Part shown: positions 8,723 through 17,988 of the stretch, in pieces
Numbering within the stretch: position 1 is the stretch's first letter
How the letters are laid out: every line of letters begins with the position of its first letter
Assembly: GCF_001641695.1 (NCBI RefSeq)
Contig: NZ_LSEF01000085.1
Coordinates: forward strand, 19,407 to 83,406
Origin: Bradyrhizobium neotropicale
GTDB taxonomy: Bacteria > Pseudomonadota > Alphaproteobacteria > Rhizobiales > Xanthobacteraceae
DNA: 64,000 bases
Reading direction: 5' to 3'
Notes under the pieces: model-generated
The model's database searches: none
What the model was told of the DNA's origin: nothing
Seen by the model: the letters and a program-made list of their open reading frames with translations, nothing else
Made by a program: the position numbers and the translations under genes

Positions 8723-9762
8723 ACGAACGGCGGCTTGATGTTGCTGCGCTTCTCCAGCCATTCCGGCACCGGCAGGTTCTTGGCGCGCATGAAGTCGGCA
8801 TTGAACAGCTTCGACTGATAGCGGCTGCCAGAATCGCAGAGCACGGTGACGATCGTCTTGCCTGGTCCGAGCTGCGTGGCGAGGCGCATTGCGCCGACGA
8901 TGTTGATGCCGGTCGAGCCGCCGAGGCACAGGCCTTCGTGCTGGATCAACTCGTAGATCACCTTCACAGCTTCCTCGTCCGGAATCAGGAAGGCATCGTC
9001 GACCTTCGCGGTCTCGATCACGGGCGTGACGCGGCCGAGCCCGATGCCCTCGGTGATGGAATCGCCGGGCGTCGATTTGGCCTGACCGTTCTTGAACAGC
9101 TCGTACATTGCAAACCCGTGCGGGTCGGCGCAGGCGTTGACGATGCCCGGGTGCTTCTCCTTGAGATAGCGGCTGACGCCGGCCAGCGTGCCGCCGGTGC
9201 CCACCGAGCAGATAAAGCCGTCGATCTTGCCGCCTGTCTGCTCCCAAATCTCGGGTCCCGTCGACTCGTAATGCGCCTTGGCATTGTCGAGGTTGTTCCA
9301 CTGGTCGGCGAACAGCACGCCGTTGGGCTCGGTCTTGCGGAGCTCGTCCGCAAGCCGTCGGCCGACATGCTGGTAGTTGTTCGGGTTGGCGTAGGGCAGG
9401 GCCGGCACTTCGATGAGCTCGGCGCCGCACAGCTTGAGAAAATCCTTCTTCTCCTGGCTCTGCGTTTCCGGAATCACGATCAGCGTCCGGTAGCCGCGCG
9501 CGCTCGCCACGACGGCGAGGCCGATGCCGGTGTTGCCGGCGGTCGCTTCCACCACGAGACCGCCCGGCCGCAACTCGCCGCGCTTCTCCGCCTCCAGAAT
9601 CATCCATTTGCCGGCGCGGTCTTTCACCGACTGGCCGGGATTCATGAACTCGGCCTTGCCCAGAATGGTGCAGCCGGTCAATTCCGAGGCCTGCTTGAGC
9701 TTGATGAGCGGGGTGTTGCCGATGGCTTCAACAACGTCGTTTCGAATGGTCATGTCAGGCAT
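8719..9762 (-). CDS. cysK: Cysteine synthase A
   Basis: A 347-residue PLP enzyme that makes cysteine from O-acetylserine and sulfide. The PLP lysine is Lys47 in NPGQSVKDRAGKW. The phosphate-binding loop is SVGTGGTLAG, and the substrate motif EATAGNTGIG is near residues 92-101. It is slightly longer than E. coli CysK because of a C-terminal extension ending RSNIKPPFV. It starts immediately after the stop of the upstream cyclopropane synthase gene with no gap, so the two are probably co-transcribed. An alternative start three codons later (MTIRND) is possible. Confidence 0.93.
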   Translation of the reverse strand: MPDMTIRNDVVEAIGNTPLIKLKQASELTGCTILGKAEFMNPGQSVKDRAGKWMILEAEKRGELRPGGLVVEATAGNTGIGLAVVASARGYRTLIVIPETQSQEKKDFLKLCGAELIEVPALPYANPNNYQHVGRRLADELRKTEPNGVLFADQWNNLDNAKAHYESTGPEIWEQTGGKIDGFICSVGTGGTLAGVSRYLKEKHPGIVNACADPHGFAMYELFKNGQAKSTPGDSITEGIGLGRVTPVIETAKVDDAFLIPDEEAVKVIYELIQHEGLCLGGSTGINIVGAMRLATQLGPGKTIVTVLCDSGSRYQSKLFNADFMRAKNLPVPEWLEKRSNIKPPFV

Positions 9763-11082
9763 TTACCGATCGGTTTCGCAATTCGTGATCGACCCTAAAG
9801 GAGGGCTGCCGGGCAGACAAGCCGAGGCTTTGAACTCACATTGCTGCTTTGCGAAGATGACCTGCCGGACGTCGATATTCCCGGACAGGAATCCCGCCTC
9901 GCAATAGGAGAGATAATACTCCCACAGCCGCCGGAACCGGTCGTCGAAGCCGAGCGGGATGAGGTTGGGCCACGCCGCGCGGAAGTTATTTCGCCAGGTG
10001 GCAAGCGTCTTGGCATAATCTTGCCCAAAGATGCGTTCGCGGATGACGGGAACGCCGAACCTGTCGCCGAACGACTTGAGCACGGCGGGCGAGGGCAGCA
10101 TGCCGCCGGGAAACACGTAGCGCTGGATGAAGTCGACCTCGCGCCGGTAGCTCTGGAAGAACTTGTCCTGAATGGTGATGGCCTGGATGCCGGCGAGGCC
10201 GCCCGGCAGCAGGAGATCACGCAACTGTGCGAAATATTTCGGCCAGAACTGCTCGCCGACGGCCTCGATCATCTCGATCGAGGCGATCCGGTCATAGCGG
10301 TCGCGCTCGTCGCGATAATCCTGCAGACGGATCTCGACCTTCTCGGCAAGGCCGGCTTCGTGAATGCGCTTCTGCGCGAAATCGCGCTGCTCGGTCGAGA
10401 TGGTCAGTCCCACCACGTGCGCGCCAAACGTTTTGGCGGCAAATTCGGCGAAACCGCCCCAGCCGCAGCCGATCTCGAGCAGCTTCTGGCCCGGACGCAG
10501 ATCGAGTGCCTCGGCGAGCCTGCGGTACTTGTTGGTCTGCGCGGTTGTGAGATCGGTGGTGCTCTCCTCGAACAGCGCCGAGGAATAGGTCATGCTGGGA
10601 TCTAGCCAGGCCGAGTAGAACGCGTTGCCGATATCGTAATGGGCGTGGATGTTGCGCCGCGCCTGGCGGCGGGTGTTGCGGTTGAACCAGTGCCGGACCA
10701 TCTGCACGAGGCGCATCAGCGGCTTGTCGCGCAGCATGGCCTGGATCAGGTCGTGGTTGACGCAGAACACCAGAAGGAATTGCGTGAGGTCCGGCGTGTC
10801 CCAGTCGCCGGCCACATAGGCCTCTGCAATCCCGATGTCGCCGCCATTGATGAGCCGCGAAGCAAAGCCGTAATTGTGCAGCCGCATGATTGCGTTCGGG
10901 CCAGGCTCCAGCCCGCCAAGCCGGATCGCCCGGCCATCGGGCAGAACGACGTCGAGTGTGCCGCGCCTCAGGCGCGAGCCGAAGGCGAGCGCGAGGCGAA
11001 CAATGCGGGGAAGATCGGCGAGCACCGTCTCCACATTGTCGGGGGTCACCGAGATGGCGTTGGACATTGGCGGATCCATCAC
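9763..11082 (-). CDS. cfa: Cyclopropane-fatty-acyl-phospholipid synthase
   Basis: A SAM-dependent methyltransferase of about 434-439 residues that adds a methylene across double bonds of membrane phospholipid acyl chains, acting at the membrane surface. The SAM motif GCGWGGFAEFAAKTFG lies around residues 206-221 after the family signature AHYDIGNAFYSAWLDPSMTYSSA. Later family blocks IEAVGEQFWPKYF and QAITIQDKFFQSYRREVDFIQRYVFPGGMLPS are intact. The start could be GTG at 11082, ATG at 11079 or ATG at 11067; an AGGTG lies just upstream of the first pair. It is followed directly by cysK. Confidence 0.93.
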   Translation of the reverse strand: MMDPPMSNAISVTPDNVETVLADLPRIVRLALAFGSRLRRGTLDVVLPDGRAIRLGGLEPGPNAIMRLHNYGFASRLINGGDIGIAEAYVAGDWDTPDLTQFLLVFCVNHDLIQAMLRDKPLMRLVQMVRHWFNRNTRRQARRNIHAHYDIGNAFYSAWLDPSMTYSSALFEESTTDLTTAQTNKYRRLAEALDLRPGQKLLEIGCGWGGFAEFAAKTFGAHVVGLTISTEQRDFAQKRIHEAGLAEKVEIRLQDYRDERDRYDRIASIEMIEAVGEQFWPKYFAQLRDLLLPGGLAGIQAITIQDKFFQSYRREVDFIQRYVFPGGMLPSPAVLKSFGDRFGVPVIRERIFGQDYAKTLATWRNNFRAAWPNLIPLGFDDRFRRLWEYYLSYCEAGFLSGNIDVRQVIFAKQQCEFKASACLPGSPPLGSITNCETDR

Positions 11083-11894
11083 CTGAACGGGTTCAGGCTG
11101 ACCGCGAGCCAGGCGCGCCCATCCCGGCTTCTGTCGCTGGACCCAAGCGCGCCCCCACGGTCAGCGACCAATAATATAGGCGCGCGTTTTGCCTGCCGCC
11201 AAGGTGGTTTCGCCGTGATGCTGCCCTGCGACATTCAGTCGTGGTACAGGCGTGTGCCCTTGGGCAATGCGCGCAGCGCTTCCCGATGGATCGGCGCAAT
11301 CACTCAGCAAGCCAGGGCGGCAGCCTGAGGAGCGATCGCAGCGGCGAGGAAGGTCGGGGCTTGCCTTAAGGCTGCGCAGGCCACGCTGACGTCCGCGACC
11401 GGCGGAGCCGGCAAACCTCATGCAGCTTGCGACGGTTGCCTCGCCGACCCGAACAGGTACCGCCGGCGATGCCAGTTCGGAAGACGCGCTTGCACATGCG
11501 CCAGCATTCCTGCTCGGGGGACGGACGGACTACGCTGCGCTGCGGATTTCAGTGACGGGCGAAGCCGGCTTCGGCGTTCGGGGGCCGGGGCAGCGGCGAT
11601 ATCACATGAAATCTTGGTAAGCTGATCAAGGCTGCGTGACGTCGCGAAAATGCAAAAGACCATTGCAACACAGGCACAATTTGCATTTTCGTGACCCCGG
11701 GATCGCGTCATGCATATGAGCGTTTCGCAGCTGCGGGACTGTCCCGCGGTTCCGCGCCCGGGTAGTATGGGGTTAAGGTTCCAGGAAAGCAGCACTGCTG
11801 TGAGCGAGTTACACAAAGGCCCCCGACCGTCCCGCTGCGAATCGGTTACTCCGGTTGCGCGATGGCGGCTCGATCCGCCCGGCAGGGGGTTGAT
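11083..11894. other. Long intergenic region upstream of the efflux operon
   Basis: About 810 bases separate the minus-strand cfa start and the efflux operon. Open frames exist on both strands but show no family signature, no convincing ribosome sites and compositionally odd (Arg/Ser/Pro-rich) products, so I do not call genes. It must hold the cfa promoter on the minus strand and the efflux promoter on the plus strand. The one notable structure is the inverted repeat at 11641-11695. A truncated or unrecognised regulator gene cannot be excluded. Confidence 0.5.
11641..11695. promoter_or_regulatory. 16-base inverted repeat upstream of the RND efflux operon
   Basis: The left arm GTCGCGAAAATGCAAA (11641-11656) and the right arm TTTGCATTTTCGTGAC (11680-11695) are complementary at 15 of 16 positions with a 23-base spacer. 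The A/T-rich core (AAAATGCAAA) stands out from the GC-rich surroundings. It lies about 200 bases before the first efflux gene. It could be a pair of operator half-sites for an unlinked repressor or activator, or a transcript hairpin. No adjacent regulator gene is visible. Confidence 0.55.
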
Positions 11895-13373
11895 GTGACA
11901 CAGGAAGTCCCGGCGGTCGCCATGCGGCGATCCCTTGGTTCGGCTTCCCGGACGCTGCGTGCGGCGCGCTGGCTCGCGGTCGCGTGCGTTGCGGCCAGTT
12001 CGGGTGCTTGCGTGCTGACCCAGGATCTGCCCGATCCCGCGCTCGACGTTCCCGCAAAATACAAATACGCCGGCAAGCCCGATGCGCCGCCGACGCTCGA
12101 TTGGTGGCGCGGCTTCCGTTCGACGGAGCTGACGCAGTTGATGGAGGAGGCACAGACCGTCAATCTCGACATCGCGGCCGCGGTCTCGCGCATCGTCGAG
12201 GCCGACGCCCAGGCACGGCAGGCGGGCGCGGCGCTGCTGCCGAGCCTGTCGGGCAGCGGATCGGAAACCTATTCACGCACGTCCGGTTCGAGCGCGTCGG
12301 GTCTGACCAATGGCGGCCGCGAGGTCGTGAATTATTCAGCCTCGTTGAGCGCGAGCTATCAGCTCGACTTCTGGGGCCAGAACCGCGACGCGCTCCAGAC
12401 GGCGGAGGAAACCGCCCATGCCAACCGCTTCGACCGCGACGTCGTCGCGCTGACGACGCTCGCCAGCGTCGCTAACGCCTATTTCCAGGTGCTGGCGTCG
12501 CAGGACCGCCTGCGGACCGCGCAGAACAACATCGCGAGCGCGCAGCGCATCCTTGATGCCATCAAGGAACGCCGCAAGGCCGGCACCGGCACCGATCTCG
12601 ACGTCGCGCAGCAGGAGAGCGTGCTGGGCAACCAGAAGGTGACGGTGCCGCCGCTGCGCCAGACGCTCGACCAGAACGTCAACGCGCTCGCCGTGCTGGT
12701 GTCACGACCGCCGGAGAGCGTGCGTGTGATGGGCGGCTCGCTGAACCGGATCGCGATTCCCAAGGTAACCCCGGGCCTGCCATCCGAACTGCTGACGCAG
12801 CGGCCCGACATCCGCAGGCAGGAGGCCCAGCTCGCTTCCGCCACGGCCAATGTCGGCAATGCCCGCGCGCAGTTCTTCCCGAGCATCCAGCTGACCGGCA
12901 ATGGCGGCTATCAGAGCTCGGCGCTGGTCTCGCTGTTCCAGCCGCACGCGGCGTTCTTCCAGCTCGTCGGCAGTGCCACACAGCCGATCTTCGACGGCGG
13001 CAAGATCCTCGGCAATTTCGAATTCGCCAAGGCGCGGCAGGACGAGTTGCTGCAGACCTACCGCAAGACCATCGTCCAGGCCTTTGCCGATGTCGACAAT
13101 GCGCTCTATTCGATCAAGCAGACGACGATCAGGTTGCAATTGGAGCGCGAGGTGGTTGCGTCGTCGCGTCGCGCCTTCGATCTTGCCGAGCAACAGTTGC
13201 GCGCTGGAACGGCCGACATCGTGGCCGTGCTGAACGTCCAGCAGACACTATTTCAGGCGGAAGATGCGTTATGGCAGGCGCAGCTCGCGCGGCTGCTGGC
13301 GATCGTCAGTCTGTACCAGGCTCTAGGCGGCGGCTGGGAGCCGAGGATGGAGAAACCGGTCAATGCTCTTTAA
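11895..13373 (+). CDS. Outer-membrane efflux lipoprotein (NodT/OprM family)
   Basis: A roughly 492-residue TolC-like channel that forms the outer-membrane exit duct of the RND pump encoded next. The N-terminus contains a hydrophobic signal ending in SSGAC, a lipobox that would make Cys the lipidated residue. Two OEP repeats follow, with family motifs such as DWWRGFRSTELTQLMEEA, SYQLDFWGQNRDAL and RRQEAQLASATANVGNARAQFFPSIQLTGNGGY. GTG at 11895 is chosen because AGGGGG precedes it by five bases; ATG at 11862 or 11922 is possible. The 3' end overlaps the adaptor gene by 11 bases. Confidence 0.9.
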   Translation: MTQEVPAVAMRRSLGSASRTLRAARWLAVACVAASSGACVLTQDLPDPALDVPAKYKYAGKPDAPPTLDWWRGFRSTELTQLMEEAQTVNLDIAAAVSRIVEADAQARQAGAALLPSLSGSGSETYSRTSGSSASGLTNGGREVVNYSASLSASYQLDFWGQNRDALQTAEETAHANRFDRDVVALTTLASVANAYFQVLASQDRLRTAQNNIASAQRILDAIKERRKAGTGTDLDVAQQESVLGNQKVTVPPLRQTLDQNVNALAVLVSRPPESVRVMGGSLNRIAIPKVTPGLPSELLTQRPDIRRQEAQLASATANVGNARAQFFPSIQLTGNGGYQSSALVSLFQPHAAFFQLVGSATQPIFDGGKILGNFEFAKARQDELLQTYRKTIVQAFADVDNALYSIKQTTIRLQLEREVVASSRRAFDLAEQQLRAGTADIVAVLNVQQTLFQAEDALWQAQLARLLAIVSLYQALGGGWEPRMEKPVNAL

Positions 13374-14802
13374 GCCGGATACGAAGGAAGGCGCGAAGGC
13401 GGCGCCCACAAAAAAGGCCTCGCGCGGCCGCGGCTTCGTCATGACGCTGATCACGCTCGCGATCCTCGGCGGCCTCTTCTATGTCGGCTGGACCGCGATG
13501 CATCAGCAGCAGCAGGCCAATGGCCGCAACCAGCGGCCCGATCTGCCGGTGCCGGTGCTGGCGGCGACGCCGCGCATCCAGGACGTGCCGGTCTATCTCG
13601 ACGGTGTCGGCGCGATCCGCGCACTCAATACCGTGACCGTGCGCTCGCAGGTCGACGGCAAGCTGATCGCGGTCAACTTCACCGAGGGGCAGGACGTCAA
13701 GAAAGGCGATGTGCTCGCCGAGATCGATCCGGCCATCTACCAGGCGCAGTACGATCAGGCGGTTGCCAAGAAGGCACAGGACCAGGCCCAGCTTGCCAAC
13801 CAGCGCATCGACCTGACGCGCTACGAACAACTTGCCGCCTCCAATGCCGGCTCCAAGCAGCAGGCGGACACGCAGCGCGCGCTGGTCGCGCAGACCGAGG
13901 CGCTGGTCAGGGCGGACCAGGCCGCGATCGACAATGCGGCGGCGACACTGAGCTATACCAAGATCGTGGCGCCGCTCTCGGGCCGAGCCGGCCTGCGCCA
14001 GGTCGACCAGGGCAACATCATTCACGCTGCCGACACGACCGGCCTCGTCGTGATCACGCAGATTCAACCGATCGCGGTGTGGTTCAGTCTGCCGCAGCAA
14101 CAGATCACGCGCGTCAACGCCGCCGCGGCCAAGGGCCCGCTCGCCGTCGACGTGTTCGGCAATGATGGTGTCACCGTGATCGACACCGGCAAGCTCACCG
14201 GCATCGACAACCAGGTCGATCCGACCACCGGCACGCTCAGGCTGAAGGCCGAGTTTCCCAACGCCAATTACCAGCTCTGGCCGGGCCAGTTCGTCAATGT
14301 TCGTCTCAAGGTCGAGACGCTGCCGCAGGCGCTGGTGGTGCCGACATCGGCCGTGCAGCGCGGTCCGATCGGTACCTTCAGCTACGTGATCGGTGAGGGC
14401 GATATCGTTTCGGCCAAGCCGGTGACGGTCACGCAGCAGAACGAACATGACGCGGTGATCGCTAGTGGCCTGGCGCCGAACGACCGGGTCGTCACCACGG
14501 GCTTCGCCAATCTGTCCGACGGTTCCAAGGTGGTCGTCGGCCGCGACGACCAGACTCCGTCGGCCGATCTGGCCCCGCGCAAGCGCTCGCGCGGATCGCA
14601 GGGCAATGACGGAAAGGGCGGTCAGGCCAAGGACGGTCAGAAGGATGGCCAGAAGGATGGTCAGGATCATCCGACCAAGGACGGCTCCAAGGATTGGCAG
14701 GAGCGGCGTGCCAAGCGGATGAACGGCGAGGGCGACCAGAAGGGGCAGACCGGGCCGGCGCAGGGGGCTGAATCATCGGGAGGTGGAGCGAAGCAGCCAT
14801 GA
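13363..14802 (+). CDS. mdtA: RND efflux periplasmic adaptor (MdtA-like)
   Basis: A 479-residue membrane fusion protein that bridges the inner-membrane pumps and the outer-membrane channel. A single N-terminal anchor (about residues 25-45) is followed by the lipoyl-type half motifs VTVRSQVDGKLIAVNFTEGQDVKKGDVLAEID and IVAPLSGRAGLRQVDQGNII, an alpha-hairpin between them, and the beta-barrel region. The C-terminal 75 residues are an unusual low-complexity tail rich in Lys, Gly, Asp and Gln, with a KDGQ motif repeated in tandem (bases about 14630-14675). That tail is not part of the conserved fold and should be disordered. Similarity is clearly to MdtA rather than AcrA. Confidence 0.93.
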   Translation: MLFKPDTKEGAKAAPTKKASRGRGFVMTLITLAILGGLFYVGWTAMHQQQQANGRNQRPDLPVPVLAATPRIQDVPVYLDGVGAIRALNTVTVRSQVDGKLIAVNFTEGQDVKKGDVLAEIDPAIYQAQYDQAVAKKAQDQAQLANQRIDLTRYEQLAASNAGSKQQADTQRALVAQTEALVRADQAAIDNAAATLSYTKIVAPLSGRAGLRQVDQGNIIHAADTTGLVVITQIQPIAVWFSLPQQQITRVNAAAAKGPLAVDVFGNDGVTVIDTGKLTGIDNQVDPTTGTLRLKAEFPNANYQLWPGQFVNVRLKVETLPQALVVPTSAVQRGPIGTFSYVIGEGDIVSAKPVTVTQQNEHDAVIASGLAPNDRVVTTGFANLSDGSKVVVGRDDQTPSADLAPRKRSRGSQGNDGKGGQAKDGQKDGQKDGQDHPTKDGSKDWQERRAKRMNGEGDQKGQTGPAQGAESSGGGAKQP

Positions 14803-14838
14803 TCCCGACAACAGCCGCTTGAGCGGCAGGCGCGTCTC

Positions 14839-17800
14839 ATGGGCGTCTCCGAACCATTCATTCGCCGGCCGATCGCGACCTCGCTGCTCGGCATCGCGCT
14901 GCTGATCGGCGGCGCGCTCGGCTATTTCGCTTTGCCGGTGTCCGCGCTGCCGCAGGTCGACTTTCCGACGGTGCAGGTGACGACGCAGTTGCCGGGCGCG
15001 AGCCCCGACGTGATCGCCTCGCTGATCACCGCGCCCCTGGAGCGGCAGCTCGGGCAGATCCCGTCGCTGTCGGCGATGAACTCGACGAGCTCATTCGGCG
15101 TCAGCCAGATTTCGCTGCAGTTCGATCTCAACCGCGACATCGACGGCGCGACCCAGGACGTGCAGGCCGCGATCAACGCCGCCGCCGGCGTGCTGCCCAA
15201 AACGCTGCCTTATCCGCCGACCTACGCCAAGGTGAACCCGGCCGACGCGCCGGTCATGACCCTGGCGCTGCGCTCCGAGACGATCTCGCTGAGAGTGATG
15301 AGCGACATCGCCGACACCATCCTGGCGCAGCGGCTGAGCCAGATTTCCGGCGTCGGCCGGGTCTCGGTGCTCGGCGGCTTGAAGCCGGCCGTCCGCATCC
15401 AGGCGGATCTGGCCCGGCTTGCCGCTTATGGCATTGCCATGGAGGATCTGCGCACCGCGATCGCCAACGCCAACGTGTCGGGTCCGAAGGGTTCGCTCGA
15501 CGGCGCGCAGCAATCCTACATCATCGCGGCAAACGACCAGATCGCCGCGGCCGATGCCTACAAGCCGATCATCATCGCCTACCGCAACGGCTCGCCGGTC
15601 ACGATCGGCGACGTCGCGCAGATCGTCGATGGCCTGGAGAACGACCGCACCGGCGGCTGGTATCAGGGCACGCCCGCAGTCATCATCGACATCCAGCGTC
15701 AGCCCGGCGCCAATGTCATCGACGTCGTGCGCCAGATCCGCGCCGAAATACCCAAGGTCCAGCGCGCCATTCCGGCCGGCGTCAACCTGACCGTCGTTTC
15801 CGACCGCACCGAGACCATCCGCGCCTCCGTCCGCGACGTGCAGTTCACGTTGATCCTCAGCGTCGTGCTGGTGACGCTGGTGGTGCTGCTGTTCCTGCGT
15901 TCGCTGCGGGCGACGCTGATCGCGGGCGTGGCGCTGCCGCTGTCGCTGATCACCAGCTTCGGCATCATGTATTTTGCCGGGTTCAGCCTCGACAATCTGT
16001 CGCTGATGGCGCTCACCATCGGCACCGGCTTCGTCGTCGACGACGCCATCGTGATGATCGAGAACATCGTCCGCCACATGGAGAACGGCGAGAGCGCAAT
16101 GGAGGCCTCGCTCAAGGGCGCCAGCGAGATCGGCTTCACCGTGATCTCGCTGACGGTGTCGCTGATCGCGGTCTTCATCCCGCTTCTGTTCATGTCGGGT
16201 CTGGTCGGTCGGATGTTCCGTGAGTTCGCGCTGACATTGACGATCGCGGTCGTGACCTCGGCCGTGGTCTCGCTGACGCTGACGCCGATGATGTGCTCGC
16301 GGTTGCTCAAGGCCGCTCATGAGGAGCTGGCGGTGCCTGGGCTGGCGGCGATCAGCCGCTTCATCGACCGCACCGTCGAAGTCTACCATTCGACGCTGCT
16401 CTGGGTGCTGGAGCGCCAGCGCGCGACGCTGGTGGTGACCTTCGTGACGCTGATTGCGACCCTGGTGCTCTACGTGGTCGCGCCAAAAGGCTTCCTGCCG
16501 CTGCAGGATACCGCCTCGATCACAGCGGTGACTGAGGCGGGACCGGACGTGTCTTTCGCGGAGATGCAGAAGCGCCAGAGCGAGGCCGCCGACGCCATCA
16601 AGGCCGATCCCGATGTGACCGGCGTCGTCTCGGTGATCGGTGCGGGCTCGGTCAACCCGACCACCAATGTCGGGCGTCTCGTCATGACGCTGAAGCCGCG
16701 CGGCGAGCGGCGCGACGATGTCGGCGTGGTCGTGACCCGGCTGAAGCAGAGGGTGGCCGGCATCCCCGGCATGACCGTGTATTTCCAGCCGGTGCAGGAC
16801 GTGCAGATCTCGACCCAGTCGAGCCGTTCGCAGTACCAGTACACCCTGACCGGCACCGACGCGACGCTGGTGTCGGAATGGGCGCGCAAGCTGGTTGCGG
16901 AGATGCGACGTGATCCCTTGTTCCGGGACGTGTCCTCGGAGGCGCAGGAAGGCGGCCTGCGGGCACAGCTCGATGTCGACCGCACCCGCGCCGGCCAACT
17001 CGGCGTCAGCCTCCAGGGGATTACCGACACACTGAACGACGCCTTCGCGCAGCGGCAGATCTCGACCATCTACGGACAGGCCAACCAGTACCGCGTGGTG
17101 CTGGAGGCGCTGCCGATGTACCAGCGCGATCCCTCGATCCTGTCAAAACTCTATCTGCCGGGCGGCGCGAGCGCCACCGTCGGCGCCCCCAACGCCCAGG
17201 TGCCGCTGTCGGCCGTGGCGACGCTGAAGCGCACCACCGCGCCGCTCGCGATCTCGCACCAGGCGCAATTCCCGGCGATCTCGCTCAGCTTCAACCTCGC
17301 GCCGGGGGCGGCGCTCGGCGATGCGGTCGAGGCGGTGAAGACGATCGAGACCCGGATCGGCATGCCCAACAGCATCGTCGGCGTCTATGCGGGCGATGCC
17401 GCCGAATTCGCCAAGGCGCTGGCCGGCCAGCCCTGGCTGCTGCTTGCCGCTGTGATCACGATCTACATCGTGCTGGGCGTGCTCTATGAGAGCTACATCC
17501 ACCCGATCACGATTCTCTCAACGCTGCCCTCGGCCGGCGTCGGCGCGATCCTGGCGCTGGTCTTGTGCGGGCAGGACCTCTCGGTGATCGGCCTGATCGG
17601 CATCATCCTGTTGATGGGCATCGTCAAGAAGAACGCGATCATGATGATCGACTTCGCGCTCGAGGCCGAGCGCGGGCAGGGGATGTCGGCCAACGAGGCG
17701 ATCGTGCAGGCCTGCCTGTTGCGCTTCCGTCCGATCATGATGACGACGCTGGCGGCGCTGTTCGGCGCGTTGCCGCTCGCGATCGAAAGCGGCACGGGCT

Positions 17801-17988
17801 CGGAGCTGCGTTTTCCCTTGGGCATCTCCATCATCGGCGGCCTGCTGCTCAGCCAGCTCCTGACGCTTTACACCACACCCGTGATCTACCTCGCGCTCGA
17901 CCGCATTAACCGCCGCCTCGAGCAGGCGCTGCCGCCGGCTGAGTCCGGCGGCCCGCCGGTCGCCGGCGCCACCGAGGGGATGCAGTGA
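14839..17988 (+). CDS. mdtB: RND multidrug efflux permease (MdtB-like)
   Basis: A 1049-residue inner-membrane proton/drug antiporter. It has the RND layout: helix 1 at about 13-31, a large periplasmic loop, helices 2-6 with the TM4 segment GTGFVVDDAIVMIENIVRHME carrying the two Asp of the proton relay, a second periplasmic loop, and C-terminal helices with IVKKNAIMMIDFALEAERG. The opening SEPFIRRPIATSLLG is typical of MdtB/MdtC. It lies 36 bases after the adaptor gene. Together with the next gene it probably forms an MdtB/MdtC-style heterotrimer. Confidence 0.94.
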   Translation: MGVSEPFIRRPIATSLLGIALLIGGALGYFALPVSALPQVDFPTVQVTTQLPGASPDVIASLITAPLERQLGQIPSLSAMNSTSSFGVSQISLQFDLNRDIDGATQDVQAAINAAAGVLPKTLPYPPTYAKVNPADAPVMTLALRSETISLRVMSDIADTILAQRLSQISGVGRVSVLGGLKPAVRIQADLARLAAYGIAMEDLRTAIANANVSGPKGSLDGAQQSYIIAANDQIAAADAYKPIIIAYRNGSPVTIGDVAQIVDGLENDRTGGWYQGTPAVIIDIQRQPGANVIDVVRQIRAEIPKVQRAIPAGVNLTVVSDRTETIRASVRDVQFTLILSVVLVTLVVLLFLRSLRATLIAGVALPLSLITSFGIMYFAGFSLDNLSLMALTIGTGFVVDDAIVMIENIVRHMENGESAMEASLKGASEIGFTVISLTVSLIAVFIPLLFMSGLVGRMFREFALTLTIAVVTSAVVSLTLTPMMCSRLLKAAHEELAVPGLAAISRFIDRTVEVYHSTLLWVLERQRATLVVTFVTLIATLVLYVVAPKGFLPLQDTASITAVTEAGPDVSFAEMQKRQSEAADAIKADPDVTGVVSVIGAGSVNPTTNVGRLVMTLKPRGERRDDVGVVVTRLKQRVAGIPGMTVYFQPVQDVQISTQSSRSQYQYTLTGTDATLVSEWARKLVAEMRRDPLFRDVSSEAQEGGLRAQLDVDRTRAGQLGVSLQGITDTLNDAFAQRQISTIYGQANQYRVVLEALPMYQRDPSILSKLYLPGGASATVGAPNAQVPLSAVATLKRTTAPLAISHQAQFPAISLSFNLAPGAALGDAVEAVKTIETRIGMPNSIVGVYAGDAAEFAKALAGQPWLLLAAVITIYIVLGVLYESYIHPITILSTLPSAGVGAILALVLCGQDLSVIGLIGIILLMGIVKKNAIMMIDFALEAERGQGMSANEAIVQACLLRFRPIMMTTLAALFGALPLAIESGTGSELRFPLGISIIGGLLLSQLLTLYTTPVIYLALDRINRRLEQALPPAESGGPPVAGATEGMQ

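Noticed and set aside
11418..11816. A 132-codon minus-strand frame in the gap before the efflux operon, as a possible missing regulator
   Set aside because: No HTH or other motif, no ribosome site, and it runs across the inverted repeat; the sequence looks non-coding.
14630..14675. Frameshift or sequencing error in the adaptor tail
   Set aside because: The KDGQ repeats stay in frame and the ORF ends normally just before the next gene.
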